Position numbers and translations under genes: made by a program. A stretch of DNA of 64,000 nucleotides, taken from NCBI RefSeq assembly GCF_001939115.1, contig NZ_MQTZ01000045.1, positions 28,395 to 92,394 on the forward strand. The letters are read 5' to 3'. Within the stretch, counting starts at the first letter, position 1; every line of letters starts with the position of its first letter. Below the pieces are notes generated by a model, which saw nothing but the letters and a program-made list of their open reading frames with translations, was not told where the DNA came from and did no database searches. Below, piece by piece: positions 1 to 9,067 of this stretch. Origin of the DNA: Leptolyngbya sp. 'hensonii'. GTDB lineage: Bacteria; Cyanobacteriota; Cyanobacteriia; GCF-001939115.

Positions 1-88
1 CAAAACTGAATCAAAAAATCAAACAAAAGAATTTAGAGATATTTCCTGTATTGGCAACGAGATAGATGTAACCATTGGGAATAAAACA

Positions 89-1174
89 ATGGAATCGTTC
101 ATGCCAAGAATAGAAATTGTCCTATCCCAAATACGAGATAATGCCCGGATGCTGTCCGAACTTTATGGGCAAAAGGGTATTTCCTTGATGGGAGTTTCTA
201 AGGCGGTTCTAGGAGAGCCTTCCATTGCCGAAGCAATGATTCAAGGTGGAGTCAGATTTATTGCTGATTCTCGGATTGAAAACATTCAAAAAATGAAAAA
301 AGCTGGGATATTAACTCAGTTTGTTCTTTTACGCACGCCTTTAAGTCAGGCTGAAGCTGTTGTTGAAAGTGTAGATATCAGCCTCAACACAGAGATTGAA
401 ACTCTGAGGAAACTTTCTTATTATGCAAAAGCTCATAATAAGAATCATCAGGTAATTATTATGGTAGAACTGGGTGATCTGCGCGAGGGAATTCTTCCTT
501 GCGATCTGCCTCAGTTTATCCGGAAAACTCTTGCTTTATCTCATATAAAAGTTGTTGGTATTGGCTGCAATTTAGCTTGTCATGGTGGAGTAAAGCCAGA
601 TAGCAAAAATATGCATGAGCTTTCTGAACTAGTTGATCTTCTCGAAAAAGAATTTCAGATTAGTTTAGAAATAATTTCGGGTGGAAATTCGGCAAATTAT
701 GAGTGGTATAAATCTGATCAGGATGTCGGTAGGATTAATAATCTTCGCTTGGGTGAATCCATTCTTTTAGGTTGCGAAACGGTAAGCCGGAAGGCAATTC
801 CAGGTCTACACACGCGCGCATTCCAACTCATTGCCGAAGTGATTGAGTCCAAGAAAAAGCCATCTCTCCCATTAGGAGAAATCTGCCAAGATGCTTTTGG
901 AAACGTTCCTTATTTCCAGGATCGAGGAATTTGCCAGAGAGCAATTATTGCCTTGGGACGGCAGGATATTTTGGTCTCTGGTTTGAAATCTAACAATGAT
1001 CTGGAAATCCTAGGGTCTAGCAGTGATCATATTATTCTGAGTAGTCAAAACCGCCATTTACAAGTTGGAGATAAAGTGAATTTCAACTTGGATTACGGTA
1101 GTCTTCTCGCAGCTATGACCTCCCCCTTTATTAGCAAGCAGTTTGTAAACTCTAGTAATTATGGGGTAACCTGA
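89..1174 (+). CDS. Ornithine/alanine racemase-family PLP enzyme
   Basis: Fold-type III PLP enzyme that should interconvert L- and D-forms of an amino acid. The PLP-binding lysine lies in GVSKAV (Lys38). The run SGGNSANYEW followed by INNLRLGESILLG and later AEVIESKKKPSLP matches my memory of the ornithine racemase (Orr) subgroup more than classical Alr, which has an extra C-terminal domain and a catalytic Tyr. At 361 residues it has about the Orr length. Two in-frame ATGs are possible, at 89 and 101; family proteins usually begin right at the MPRIEI-like strand, which favours 101. Neither has a clear Shine-Dalgarno. The frame is also open from 89 back to the window edge, so a longer N-terminus cannot be excluded. 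The gene is AT-richer and poorer in HIP1 sites than its neighbours. Substrate is inferred, not shown. Confidence 0.75.
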   Translation: MESFMPRIEIVLSQIRDNARMLSELYGQKGISLMGVSKAVLGEPSIAEAMIQGGVRFIADSRIENIQKMKKAGILTQFVLLRTPLSQAEAVVESVDISLNTEIETLRKLSYYAKAHNKNHQVIIMVELGDLREGILPCDLPQFIRKTLALSHIKVVGIGCNLACHGGVKPDSKNMHELSELVDLLEKEFQISLEIISGGNSANYEWYKSDQDVGRINNLRLGESILLGCETVSRKAIPGLHTRAFQLIAEVIESKKKPSLPLGEICQDAFGNVPYFQDRGICQRAIIALGRQDILVSGLKSNNDLEILGSSSDHIILSSQNRHLQVGDKVNFNLDYGSLLAAMTSPFISKQFVNSSNYGVT

Positions 1175-1506
1175 CGACTTGCCACTTAGGAACGTGAATT
1201 CAACAACCGGCGCAGGCTGGTTTTATTCTAAGTAATCGGGTGAGATTAATTATAAGAAGGGGGGTCTGGGGGCTTTTGCTGGCGCAACGCTTCGCGAACG
1301 CCCCCCAGACCCCATGTTGCAAAATTGAGTGTTTGCAACACTAAGTAGTTGGGTGAAATTAAAGTAAACTAAATGCTGGGTTTCGGCTACGCTCAACCTT
1401 CCTCCAGAAAAGATTTTGAGCATTGAGCGGAGTCGAAATGCATCTTACAAATAATTCCGCCTTCCTACTTAGTAGCCGCGACTTTAGTCGCCAGGGTGAT
1501 CAGGTC
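1175..1506. repeat. Gene-free stretch with nested small repeats
   Basis: No convincing gene. It holds a 12-bp perfect inverted repeat (1261-1272 with 1302-1313, GGGGTCTGGGGG), a second 8-bp one (1316-1323 with 1332-1339, GTTGCAAA), and a degenerate 22-bp direct repeat (1228-1249 and 1341-1362, CTAAGTA...GGGTGA.ATTAA) that brackets both. Further on, TTTCGGCTACGCTCAA (from 1380) pairs imperfectly with TTGAGCGGAGTCGAAA (near 1423-1438). The hairpins could end transcription of the racemase gene and of the convergent methyltransferase gene, but there is no T-run, so small mobile repeats are equally likely. Confidence 0.55.
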
Positions 1507-2130
1507 TTACTTTCTTGCCTGCAACACCTGCAGACTCCCGCCTGCGTAAAGTTTAGACCGATCCACTTGAAAACCAATCTCAGTCAACAATCCGGCCAGA
1601 TCGGTTTGCAATAACGCCCAGGCTGTTTCGGTTTCAAACAACCACAAAAACAGGGCCACCCCTGGCCAGAACAGCGCATTCGTCGGAGGGTGAAAATCCA
1701 CGAGCACGAACCAGCCTCCCGGTTTCAGAACCCGATACACCTCCTGCAAAATCTGGCGAAGCTGGTTCGATTCCATCTCATGCAGGGCTGCACTGGTATG
1801 AACCAGATCGAATCGATCGGCTTCAAAGGGCATTTCCTCCGCCCAGGCTTCCACATACGCCGCTTCCGGCACATTGGCCCGGGCTCGTTTCAGAGATAGG
1901 GGCGAGGCATCCAACCCGGTGACATGGTGAGCGCGTTGCACCAGCATCTGGGTTGCCTGCCCACTGCCACAGCACAAATCCAGCACCTGGGCCTCCGGCT
2001 GGAGGGGAATCTCCTCTAGGGCCAGTTGACGAAACCGTCCCTCTCCCCCGACGCTCAGAGCCGCCAACCGAGAAATGCTGTCATACAACCACTGGTAACG
2101 ATAGCTCCATTCTCTGAGAATTGTTGCCAT
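1507..2130 (-). CDS. Class I SAM-dependent methyltransferase
   Basis: Small-molecule methyltransferase of the UbiE/Methyltransf_11 type, 207 residues. The SAM-binding motif I is VLDLCCGSG (residues 49-57). The acidic motif II region is in VTGLDAS, and motif III/post-motif is VLKPGGWFVLVDF. The acceptor substrate cannot be read from the sequence. Its ATG lies one base after the stop codon of the upstream DUF1517 gene on the same strand, so the two are very probably translated from one message. The last residues are polar, with no membrane helix apart from a hydrophobic stretch near 155-170. Confidence 0.85.
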   Translation of the reverse strand: MATILREWSYRYQWLYDSISRLAALSVGGEGRFRQLALEEIPLQPEAQVLDLCCGSGQATQMLVQRAHHVTGLDASPLSLKRARANVPEAAYVEAWAEEMPFEADRFDLVHTSAALHEMESNQLRQILQEVYRVLKPGGWFVLVDFHPPTNALFWPGVALFLWLFETETAWALLQTDLAGLLTEIGFQVDRSKLYAGGSLQVLQARK

Positions 2131-2131
2131 A

Positions 2132-3226
2132 TCAGGCGATTTGCACCATCTCCGTATATTCGGTCAGCAGTTCGTCATAGGTGAGGCTGTCACTCTCATC
2201 CTGTGGACTCCAGAGTAGCTCAAAGACGGACAGGCTGTCTGCAGGTAGTGCGGCAATTTTTTCCAGGGCCGCCTGTAACTCCTGGGTGGAATGGATGGGT
2301 CCCACCAGGGGCTTATCATACTCAGTCCCAATCAGAAGCGTCACGACCAGGTAGGCAGCCATTTCATCTTCAGCCGGAGCGACAGGACTCTGACGCCGAA
2401 CTTTGCCACCCACGTTAACCAAGGTTTCGGCACTGAATTTACTCCGCTCCGTTACTGAAAGCTGGTTAAACAATGCCTCGGCCTGCTCCCGGCTCCGCAC
2501 TGTTTGGGAACTAACCGCAACATGGCTCCAATTCTCCGGCGTGCGCAGTAATGCCAGAGCTGACTCCTGGAGCAGTTCTGCCATGCCTTCTGGGGTGTCC
2601 GTGTCGATCGATAGACCAATTTCGTTCAACCGGGTCTGCACATCTCGCGCTGATGCCAGCAGGGCCACCTGGAGCTTGGTCACGGTAACCGTATCATTCT
2701 CCAGTTCCCGATTGCGAACCCCCCCCGCAGCACCCACCGCGCTTCCTCGGGAAGCTTTAGTGATCATGCTGATCACCCACCAAAGGATAAAGATAGATAC
2801 CCCACCAATGATCAGCAAAATAATCAGACCCAGAATCACATCCCCGGTGCTGGATTGGCTGGAGGAGGTTGTGCTGCTGGATCGATAGTTATTGTTGTAA
2901 TTACTGTTGTAATTGGGTTGCCCGATCGGGACGGGCACTACTACTGGCCCCGGAGCTGGGCGGTAGTTAGGGTTGCTCTGAGAGTTAGGCCGACTATTGG
3001 AGTTGTTGCGATTCTGGTTGGAACTTGAGCCGGAGTTTGATCGAGGGGGGGTCGATCGTTTAAATGAACCACTCCGGCTACGGCCACCACTACTGCGGGC
3101 CACAGCTTCTGTATTCAAGTCCAGTTGGTTGCCCAGTAAGGGTGCAGAGAGGGGCAAATCAACCGTGCTGACGGCCAGAAGGGTGGCCAGGGCCGTACTA
3201 AAAAGCTGCAATCTTGTCTTTGTCAT
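2132..3226 (-). CDS. DUF1517 family membrane protein
   Basis: A 364-residue protein with an N-terminal signal or anchor (residues 1-30). A Ser/Asn/Pro/Arg-rich low-complexity linker (about 45-125) follows, with SGGRSRSGSF near its start. One strong transmembrane helix (about 128-155, GDVILGLIILLIIGGVSIFILWW) precedes a soluble C-terminal domain beginning TVTKLQVALLASARDVQ. This architecture matches the DUF1517 family of cyanobacteria and plant chloroplasts, whose function I do not know. It probably sits in the thylakoid or plasma membrane with the C-terminal domain exposed. First gene of a two-gene unit with the methyltransferase. The start is well placed: ATG, then basic and hydrophobic residues. 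Confidence 0.8.
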   Translation of the reverse strand: MTKTRLQLFSTALATLLAVSTVDLPLSAPLLGNQLDLNTEAVARSSGGRSRSGSFKRSTPPRSNSGSSSNQNRNNSNSRPNSQSNPNYRPAPGPVVVPVPIGQPNYNSNYNNNYRSSSTTSSSQSSTGDVILGLIILLIIGGVSIFILWWVISMITKASRGSAVGAAGGVRNRELENDTVTVTKLQVALLASARDVQTRLNEIGLSIDTDTPEGMAELLQESALALLRTPENWSHVAVSSQTVRSREQAEALFNQLSVTERSKFSAETLVNVGGKVRRQSPVAPAEDEMAAYLVVTLLIGTEYDKPLVGPIHSTQELQAALEKIAALPADSLSVFELLWSPQDESDSLTYDELLTEYTEMVQIA

Positions 3227-3478
3227 GACCTGAAAGTAATAGGGTAGTTGTACATGTCTTGTTGCTAATCAGCCCCAAATCAACCCTGACCCATTCCTGA
3301 AACACCTGACTATTCCGTTATAGCGCACCGCCACAGAATTAATCTAACCCCCTTGATAGCCTAAATAGAATGGCTCCACTGAGTCCGGTCCTAAATTAAG
3401 TTGATCGTCAATTTTTAAGGTCGATCGGCCCAAAATCAGTCATGATAAAAGCATTCTTACAAACCCCAATCCAGGGTT

Positions 3479-4186
3479 ATGTCTCCTTCTCCGCTGTTTC
3501 ATAATCGTCGGGAAGCGGGTGAAAGGCTGGCTCAAGCAGTACAAGTAGAGCTTAAACACCTCCAAACTCGCACTGCAGCCTCACCCGTAGTATTTGCGTT
3601 GCCACGCGGGGGAGTACCAGTGGCAGAGCCAGTGGCAGAACGCTTGGGCTGCCCCTTAGATATCGTTGTGGCCAAAAAAATTACCCAGCCAGAAAATCCA
3701 GAACTGGCGATCGGGGCGGTGACTGCCGATGGGCATGTGCTGTGGTCTGCTCATAGGATGGGATCGACACCATCAGACTCCTACGAAGTTGCCCTTCAGA
3801 AAGCCAAATTTAAGGCCAGGAGCCAGATGGAGCAGCTTGCCTGTGGCTGCCCTCGCATCAACCCATCTGGCAAAATTGCCATTTTGGTGGATGATGGCAT
3901 TGCCACAGGGATGACCATGGCCGTGGCCGTTCAGGCCCTGCGCGCCCAGCAAGCTGGAGAAGTCTGGCTCTGTGCACCCGTCGCCCCTATGGAACTAATG
4001 GATACATTGGAACAGTGGGGCGATCGGGTCATCGTTCTGGCAACCCCCAGCCCTTTCTATAGCGTCAGTCGATTCTACAGAGAATTTGCTCAGGTAGAAA
4101 CCACCATTGCCCTGGCCCACCTGCAACAGTATTACCGACATTTCCGGGAGGACACTTCCCCCTTGCCTGATCCTGAAGAGGAATAA
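3479..4186 (+). CDS. Phosphoribosyltransferase family protein
   Basis: A type I phosphoribosyltransferase of 235 residues. The PRPP-binding signature is ILVDDGIATGMTM (near residues 138-150). The early FALPRGGVPVAEPVA segment resembles the stand-alone PRTase group related to putative phosphoribosyl transferases DUF1269/YtgD rather than purine salvage enzymes. Substrate unknown. It is transcribed alone: the upstream gene diverges, and the intergenic region of about 250 bp should hold both promoters. The downstream M16 gene converges. ATG 3479 follows GGGTT with only a weak Shine-Dalgarno. Confidence 0.8.
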   Translation: MSPSPLFHNRREAGERLAQAVQVELKHLQTRTAASPVVFALPRGGVPVAEPVAERLGCPLDIVVAKKITQPENPELAIGAVTADGHVLWSAHRMGSTPSDSYEVALQKAKFKARSQMEQLACGCPRINPSGKIAILVDDGIATGMTMAVAVQALRAQQAGEVWLCAPVAPMELMDTLEQWGDRVIVLATPSPFYSVSRFYREFAQVETTIALAHLQQYYRHFREDTSPLPDPEEE

Positions 4187-4255
4187 ACCAAACACTGCTG
4201 TTCCCGTCAGGGCATGGCATGCAATACCTCCTGACAACGCCTCTAATGGGGACAA

Positions 4256-5533
4256 TTACTCTGGGACGCCAAGGGCCACCGCCGGACCCACCAGGGAGAT
4301 ATAAGGCATCGAGAAATGACGACTGGCTACAGCCTGCGCCTCTTCTGGCGTAACAGCAGTAACCAGGTTCCGGAACTGGGCATCGAACTCAACCCCCAAA
4401 CCCAGCAGTTCATACCAGCCTGCCGTTTGAGCAATCTGGGCATTCGTTTGCTTGCCCAGGGCATATTGCCCCAACAATTTGTTCTTGGCTGCCTCCAGTT
4501 CACCCGAACTTAATTGAGCAGTCCAGAGGCGATCGATTTCTGCTTTCAGGCCGTCTAGGGCAACAGATGTGTTTTCTGCGGCTGTGCCCATGTAGGCTAC
4601 AAAGTGAGACGCCTCCAATCGGGTTGGGTAGAAGGCTGAAACCTCGTAAGCCAGGCCACGCTTCTCCCGCAATTCTACAAACAGGCGGCTGGACAGCCCA
4701 TTCCCCAAGTAGGTATTGAGGAGTTTCAAAGCCCCGTAATCTGGGCTATGCACGGAGGGGACTGGATAACCCAGCATGACGATCGCCTGCTTCGTATCTT
4801 GAACCGTCGTTGTGACCTGAGGATCATAGGTCAGCCGGGGCATAGAGGGTGGAGAGAGCGGTTCTGCTGGAATCTGCCAATTACCAAACACCTGATCGAC
4901 CAGAGCGATCGCGGCCTCCGGCGTAATTCGACCCGCAATACTGACAATCACGTTATCAGGTCGAAAATAGGTCTGGTGATAATGTTGGAGATCCTTGCGG
5001 GTCAATCTGGAGACCGTTTCTATCGTCCCTAGACCAGAAAGGGCATAGGGGTGTTCCCGATAGATAGACTGACGTAATTGGTCCAAGGCAATGGTGAAGG
5101 GCTGCTCTTGCTGAGATCGAATCGCCTGGAGTGTGAGGCGACGCTCTAGGTCTACCTCGTTTTCTGGAAAGGTGGGCGATCGCAAAATGTGACCCGCCAG
5201 ATCCAACATCTCCGGAAAATCTGGAGAGACCGTCTTCAGACTCAACAAAAAATAATCAGACGATGCATCGGCACCCAGACCAGCCCCTGTACATTCAATT
5301 CGTTCTGCAATTTCTAAAGAGGAAAATTGTTCAGTTCCTTTGGTTAATACTGAGGCAAACAGGTGAGAAATTCCAGCTTCTTGAGGAGATTCCCAAAGGG
5401 TTCCTGTCCGGATAAAAATTCGAGCTGAAATGATATCGGCAGCAGAATTTTCAACGGCCAGGACTACCATCCCGTTACTTAAGACTGTGCGATGAATGGG
5501 ACGATTTTGGACGAGAGTTACACGAGAGTTCAC
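4256..5533 (-). CDS. M16 peptidase-like protein, catalytically dead subunit
   Basis: A 425-residue two-lobed M16 (pitrilysin/processing peptidase) protein. Where the zinc motif HxxEH is expected (after GTLWESPQEAGIS) it has HLFAS (residues 57-61), so the glutamate and second histidine are missing and it should not bind catalytic zinc. The second half keeps the R..Y-type segment ELREKRGLAYEVSAFY typical of the non-catalytic or C-terminal M16 domain. It lies 134 bp downstream of an M16 gene with an intact motif, on the same strand. By analogy with mitochondrial processing peptidase and PqqF/PqqG-type pairs, the two probably form a heterodimer. Confidence 0.88.
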   Translation of the reverse strand: MNSRVTLVQNRPIHRTVLSNGMVVLAVENSAADIISARIFIRTGTLWESPQEAGISHLFASVLTKGTEQFSSLEIAERIECTGAGLGADASSDYFLLSLKTVSPDFPEMLDLAGHILRSPTFPENEVDLERRLTLQAIRSQQEQPFTIALDQLRQSIYREHPYALSGLGTIETVSRLTRKDLQHYHQTYFRPDNVIVSIAGRITPEAAIALVDQVFGNWQIPAEPLSPPSMPRLTYDPQVTTTVQDTKQAIVMLGYPVPSVHSPDYGALKLLNTYLGNGLSSRLFVELREKRGLAYEVSAFYPTRLEASHFVAYMGTAAENTSVALDGLKAEIDRLWTAQLSSGELEAAKNKLLGQYALGKQTNAQIAQTAGWYELLGLGVEFDAQFRNLVTAVTPEEAQAVASRHFSMPYISLVGPAVALGVPE

Positions 5534-5667
5534 GCTTAAAGAATTCCTTTTATCGGTTTTTTATAGAGGATTTTGTCATTTGTCATTTGTTTTTAACAGT
5601 AGTATTTACGAGTACTTGTTGTCATTCAAACTGCTCCAGCAGAAAAGTACACATGACCAATGACCAT

Positions 5668-6948
5668 TTACATGGGTTTCATCATGACGGCAGCATAGTG
5701 ATAGGGGGAGAGATAACGGCTGGCGAGGTGTTGTAATTCCTCTGGATGCAGAGAGTGGACGATCTCAGGATAAGATACGGCCATCTCAGGGCGGGCGATC
5801 GTATTGTAGTACCCATATAACCCTGCTAATTGGGCGGGCATCTCTGTAGAGAAGACAAAATCATTTCGGATCAGCCGCTTGCAACGCTCCAGTTCACTTG
5901 GGGTAATGGGTTGGGAGGTCAACTGGGTGAGGCGATCGCAGATAATGGCCTGGACTCGATCAATATCCTCCGGTTGTAACCAGACCATGATCGTAAACAG
6001 GCTGGAATCCCGCTGGAGAGAAAAACTACTGGTGATGTGATGGACCAGATGCCGTTCCTCACGAAGTTCCCGAACCAACCGGGAGGTACGTCCTTCGGTC
6101 AACAGCGCTGATATAACGTCCAGACCGCAGGCCCACCGCAGATGCTCTTCCTGGAAGGACTGCTCAATCCCTGGGCCAATCCAGGCCATCATCAGGCGGG
6201 CCTCTTCCAGGCGAGGGAGGTAGACTTCTTCCTGACGAATGCGGGTGATGGGAGGTTCTGCCTCCACTTCAGGCAAGGGACAGGGAGCGGGTGGGAGGAA
6301 CTGGAACGAGCGATCGGCCAGTTCCAGAGCGGCGTCCTGACTGATGTCACCTACGATCACCAGGGCCATATTGTTGGGTTGATAATGGGCGCGGTGAAAA
6401 ATCCGCATCGTATCCGGAGAATGCCGCATCAGCCCGACTTCTGTGCCCAATACTGAACGACCATAGGGATGTTGCTGATAAACCGTTTCCATCAAGATCT
6501 GGAAGCCAACGGAGTCCGGGTCATCCTGGGACTGACGAATTTCTTCTAGAACCACATCCCGCTCCCGTTCAAACTCTGCATCTGGAATGCTGGCCTGGAG
6601 CACCAGGTCAGCCAGGTAAGGCAGGGTCTCTGGGAGGTGCTGACTGGCAGTTGTAATGAAATAGTGGGCATAGTCATAGCTGGTGGCTGCGTTGCTAGTT
6701 CCGCCCCGGTTCTCTACCAGCCAATCAAACTCGCCGGGAGCCAGTTTCTCAGTGCCTTTGAAAATCATATGTTCCAGGAAGTGAGCCATGCCAGGCCATT
6801 CGATCGGCTCAATCATGGCACCTGCCCGAACCCAGATGTCTGCAACCGTTACTTCCGTCACAGAACATTCTTGATGAATCACGGTTAAACCATTGTCCAG
6901 CCTGGAGATGCTTGCCGGAAACGGGAAATCACGGGGTATCTGGGGCAA
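5668..6948 (-). CDS. M16 family zinc metallopeptidase, active subunit
   Basis: A 426-residue M16B peptidase. The inverted zinc motif is HFLEH (residues 56-60), and the third ligand Glu136 lies in VLEEIRQ, about 76 residues on, as expected for the family. The C-terminal half contains RTSRLVRELREERHLVHHI, the substrate-contact segment. It probably degrades or processes peptides in the cytoplasm or periplasm; no signal peptide is evident. It is the upstream gene of the pair with the zinc-less homologue at 4256-5533. The start ATG follows a short leader and is the first in frame. Confidence 0.9.
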   Translation of the reverse strand: MPQIPRDFPFPASISRLDNGLTVIHQECSVTEVTVADIWVRAGAMIEPIEWPGMAHFLEHMIFKGTEKLAPGEFDWLVENRGGTSNAATSYDYAHYFITTASQHLPETLPYLADLVLQASIPDAEFERERDVVLEEIRQSQDDPDSVGFQILMETVYQQHPYGRSVLGTEVGLMRHSPDTMRIFHRAHYQPNNMALVIVGDISQDAALELADRSFQFLPPAPCPLPEVEAEPPITRIRQEEVYLPRLEEARLMMAWIGPGIEQSFQEEHLRWACGLDVISALLTEGRTSRLVRELREERHLVHHITSSFSLQRDSSLFTIMVWLQPEDIDRVQAIICDRLTQLTSQPITPSELERCKRLIRNDFVFSTEMPAQLAGLYGYYNTIARPEMAVSYPEIVHSLHPEELQHLASRYLSPYHYAAVMMKPM

Positions 6949-7403
6949 ACTACTGATCTCAGAGTCGTTATGGGTTTAGATTGCTCTATCCTAACCTGTT
7001 GTAGTTGCCAAGTCCGCACAAATGCTCAAAAAAATGTGAGCGAATACAGACACAGGGCGGGTGATCCTAAACCCCGCAATAAGAATCACGTCCTGAGGCT
7101 ATGACCGGAGTCAATCACCTGAGGCCGTGATGGTCTTAACGAAATTCTAAGTGAAGTTCCCCGCAACGCCGTCTTACCTCAGTTTTTGACCTGGTAAAAA
7201 CCAGGTGGGCACCGTAGGCTGGCTTAAAGTTTCCGGGTACATGCCCGGTCTACTGCTGCCAGCGCTTGTTAAGGTTCCCTTATTCCAAAAACATAGATCA
7301 TAAAACATTATTGGCAGTCACCAACGCCGCAGTAGAACCTATCACCCATCCTAGCAAGGTTCTCGAAGAGACAACAGTCTTGACAAATGAGGACAACCCT
7401 ACT
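6949..7403 (-). ncRNA. ssaA: Structured region downstream of purK; candidate 6S RNA
   Basis: No gene is visible in 455 bp between the M16 pair and purK. Read on the minus strand, a promoter-like pair precedes about 7290: TTGGTG, 16 bp, then TATGAT at 7297-7302. After that come two clean hairpins, CCGGG-CATGTA-CCCGG (about 7232-7247) and ACCTGGT-TTTT-ACCAGGT (7190-7207), and a longer-range pair CTTAAC/GTTAAG. I recall that the cyanobacterial 6S (6Sa) RNA gene lies next to purK and can be co-transcribed with it. The position, strand and size (about 7105-7290) would fit, but I could not recover the full 6S fold by eye, so this is a candidate only. Near-repeats of AATCAC..CTGAGG (7084-7130) lie just beyond. 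Confidence 0.33.
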
Positions 7404-8573
7404 TCAAGGTCCATACCAGATGGCTTCGACTTTTTGGGCCATGGCCAGAGCCCAACTCTGGCGATCAATGCCGGTTCCATCAGGTAACAACATTGTGACG
7501 TGGCCCAGCTTACGCCCCGGTCGAGATTCGGTCTTCCCGTACCAGTGAACAGAAGCGTGGGGCAGAGCAGCGAGTTGTTCTCGCCGGGTAGCATAGTCAC
7601 TGCAGGACTGTTCGAAACCCAAAAGATTCACCATCACAGCCCCAGAACAAAGCAACGCTGGACTGCCCAGGGGTAAAGAACAGACAGCCCGCAGGTGCTG
7701 CTCAAACTGGGATGTGCGGCAGGCTTCGATCGTGTAATGACCAGAATTGTGGGTGCGGGGGGCAATTTCATTCACCAGCACCTGACCCGTCGCCGTGAGA
7801 AACAACTCAACCGCAAACAGGCCGATCGCATTCAGCCTGTCCAGGAGGGTGTAGACGATCGCAGTCACGTCCTTCACCGTTTCGGGTTTAACCTCAGCCG
7901 GTACGATTACCCGCTGACAGACCTGGTTTTTCTGATAGGTTTCGACGACGGGATAAACTACGATCTCACCCGTTTCCGATCGAGCGGCTAGCACAGCCAG
8001 TTCCCGTTCAAAAGGGACAAATTCCTCTACCAGGACATCAGTATGGCCGATCTGTTGCAGCGTGGTCGTCAGGGCCACCGGGTCCCGGATGATGAACGTT
8101 CCCTGGCCATCGTAGCCATGTCGTCGCACCTTCAGCACTAGGGGCAAGGCAAGGTCACTTCGATCAGGCAATAATTCCAGCGGGTAAAAATGGGGAACTG
8201 GCAACCCCAGATCTCGCAAAAAACAGCGCTGCGTGTACTTATCCAGCAGAGGGGTCAGCACATCCAGTTGGGGGCGAAAGCACACCCCCCGTTGGGCCAG
8301 AGCGCTCAGAGCCTGCAGGTCAACAAACTCATTTTCAAACGTGATGATCTCGCAGGAACTGGCCAGTTGGGCGGTTGCTACAGCATCATCCACAGCACCC
8401 AGAATGGTGTGGGTGGCGATCGCAACTGCGGGATCAGTGGTGTGAGGAGTTTGAACGACCAGTTTAAGGCCCAGGGCTGCTGCTGGCTTTGCCATCATCC
8501 AGGCCAGTTGGCCACCCCCGATCACCCCGACCCGCCGCATCTCAGAAGAGGTTGTCTGCATCACCATCAACAC
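7404..8573 (-). CDS. purK: 5-(carboxyamino)imidazole ribonucleotide synthase
   Basis: ATP-grasp enzyme that carboxylates aminoimidazole ribonucleotide with bicarbonate in purine synthesis. The N-terminal [14 protein letters not shown] nucleotide loop, the ATP-grasp core segment [26 protein letters not shown] and the metal-binding [19 protein letters not shown] are all intact. Length 389 is normal. The first ATG (8573) overlaps the stop of the upstream pentapeptide gene; internal ATGs at 8561 and 8540 are also possible. The overlap suggests co-transcription with that gene. The partner purE is not in the window. Confidence 0.93.
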   Translation of the reverse strand: MLMVMQTTSSEMRRVGVIGGGQLAWMMAKPAAALGLKLVVQTPHTTDPAVAIATHTILGAVDDAVATAQLASSCEIITFENEFVDLQALSALAQRGVCFRPQLDVLTPLLDKYTQRCFLRDLGLPVPHFYPLELLPDRSDLALPLVLKVRRHGYDGQGTFIIRDPVALTTTLQQIGHTDVLVEEFVPFERELAVLAARSETGEIVVYPVVETYQKNQVCQRVIVPAEVKPETVKDVTAIVYTLLDRLNAIGLFAVELFLTATGQVLVNEIAPRTHNSGHYTIEACRTSQFEQHLRAVCSLPLGSPALLCSGAVMVNLLGFEQSCSDYATRREQLAALPHASVHWYGKTESRPGRKLGHVTMLLPDGTGIDRQSWALAMAQKVEAIWYGP

Positions 8574-9067
8574 CCCAGAGAATCACGGGTCGCCACCCCC
8601 GTTTTAGAATTAATCCCCTCTGCCCGCCGACACAGTTCTTTCACCTGTGCTCCATCCAGAATGGCATCCGTAAAATCGGCCCCCGTAATATCCGTATTTT
8701 GGAAAACGGAGCCGAGGAGGATCGCCTCCACTAAAACGGCATCTCCCAAATCGGCTCCCTTGAAATTGACCATATCTGCCAGTGCATTAGTGAGATCGGC
8801 TCCGCGCAGATTGGCCTGGGTCATATTAGAAGCACTGAGAACAGCACCCTCCAGATTCGCCTGCGAGAAGTCAGTCAATTCCATATTGGCATTGGAAAAT
8901 TCAGCAGTCCGCAACATCTGACCGGAAAAGTTCCGTTGGGTCAGTTGAGCATTGCTGAACGATAACGGTGGGGGATATTTTCCGGGTACTTGAGCTGGAA
9001 CGGACCACCAAAACAAACCCATCGCCAGAATCAGGCTAACCAGGGACTGCAGGATCATCGCCATCAC
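8567..9067 (-). CDS. Secreted/lumenal pentapeptide repeat protein
   Basis: A 166-residue protein with an N-terminal signal sequence (residues 1-26, ending near VPAQVPG) and about 15 A(D/N)LxX pentapeptide repeats from residue 36 to 140 (examples: [27 protein letters not shown]). These form a right-handed quadrilateral beta-helix. The tail has two cysteines (LCRRAEGI ... SLGC) in the pattern of the cyanobacterial/plant thylakoid-lumen pentapeptide proteins, where they may form a disulfide. Role unknown. It overlaps the start of purK by seven bases. Two adjacent ATGs (9067, 9064) and one at 9058 are equivalent starts. Confidence 0.82.
   Translation of the reverse strand: MMAMILQSLVSLILAMGLFWWSVPAQVPGKYPPPLSFSNAQLTQRNFSGQMLRTAEFSNANMELTDFSQANLEGAVLSASNMTQANLRGADLTNALADMVNFKGADLGDAVLVEAILLGSVFQNTDITGADFTDAILDGAQVKELCRRAEGINSKTGVATRDSLGC

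Noticed and set aside
1423-1614. 63-codon plus-strand frame
   Set aside because: It overlaps the antisense of the methyltransferase gene and the GAGCGGAGTCGAA repeat; no protein-like character.
7298-7600. 100-codon minus-strand frame at the end of purK
   Set aside because: A shifted frame of purK running into the structured intergenic region; not a gene.
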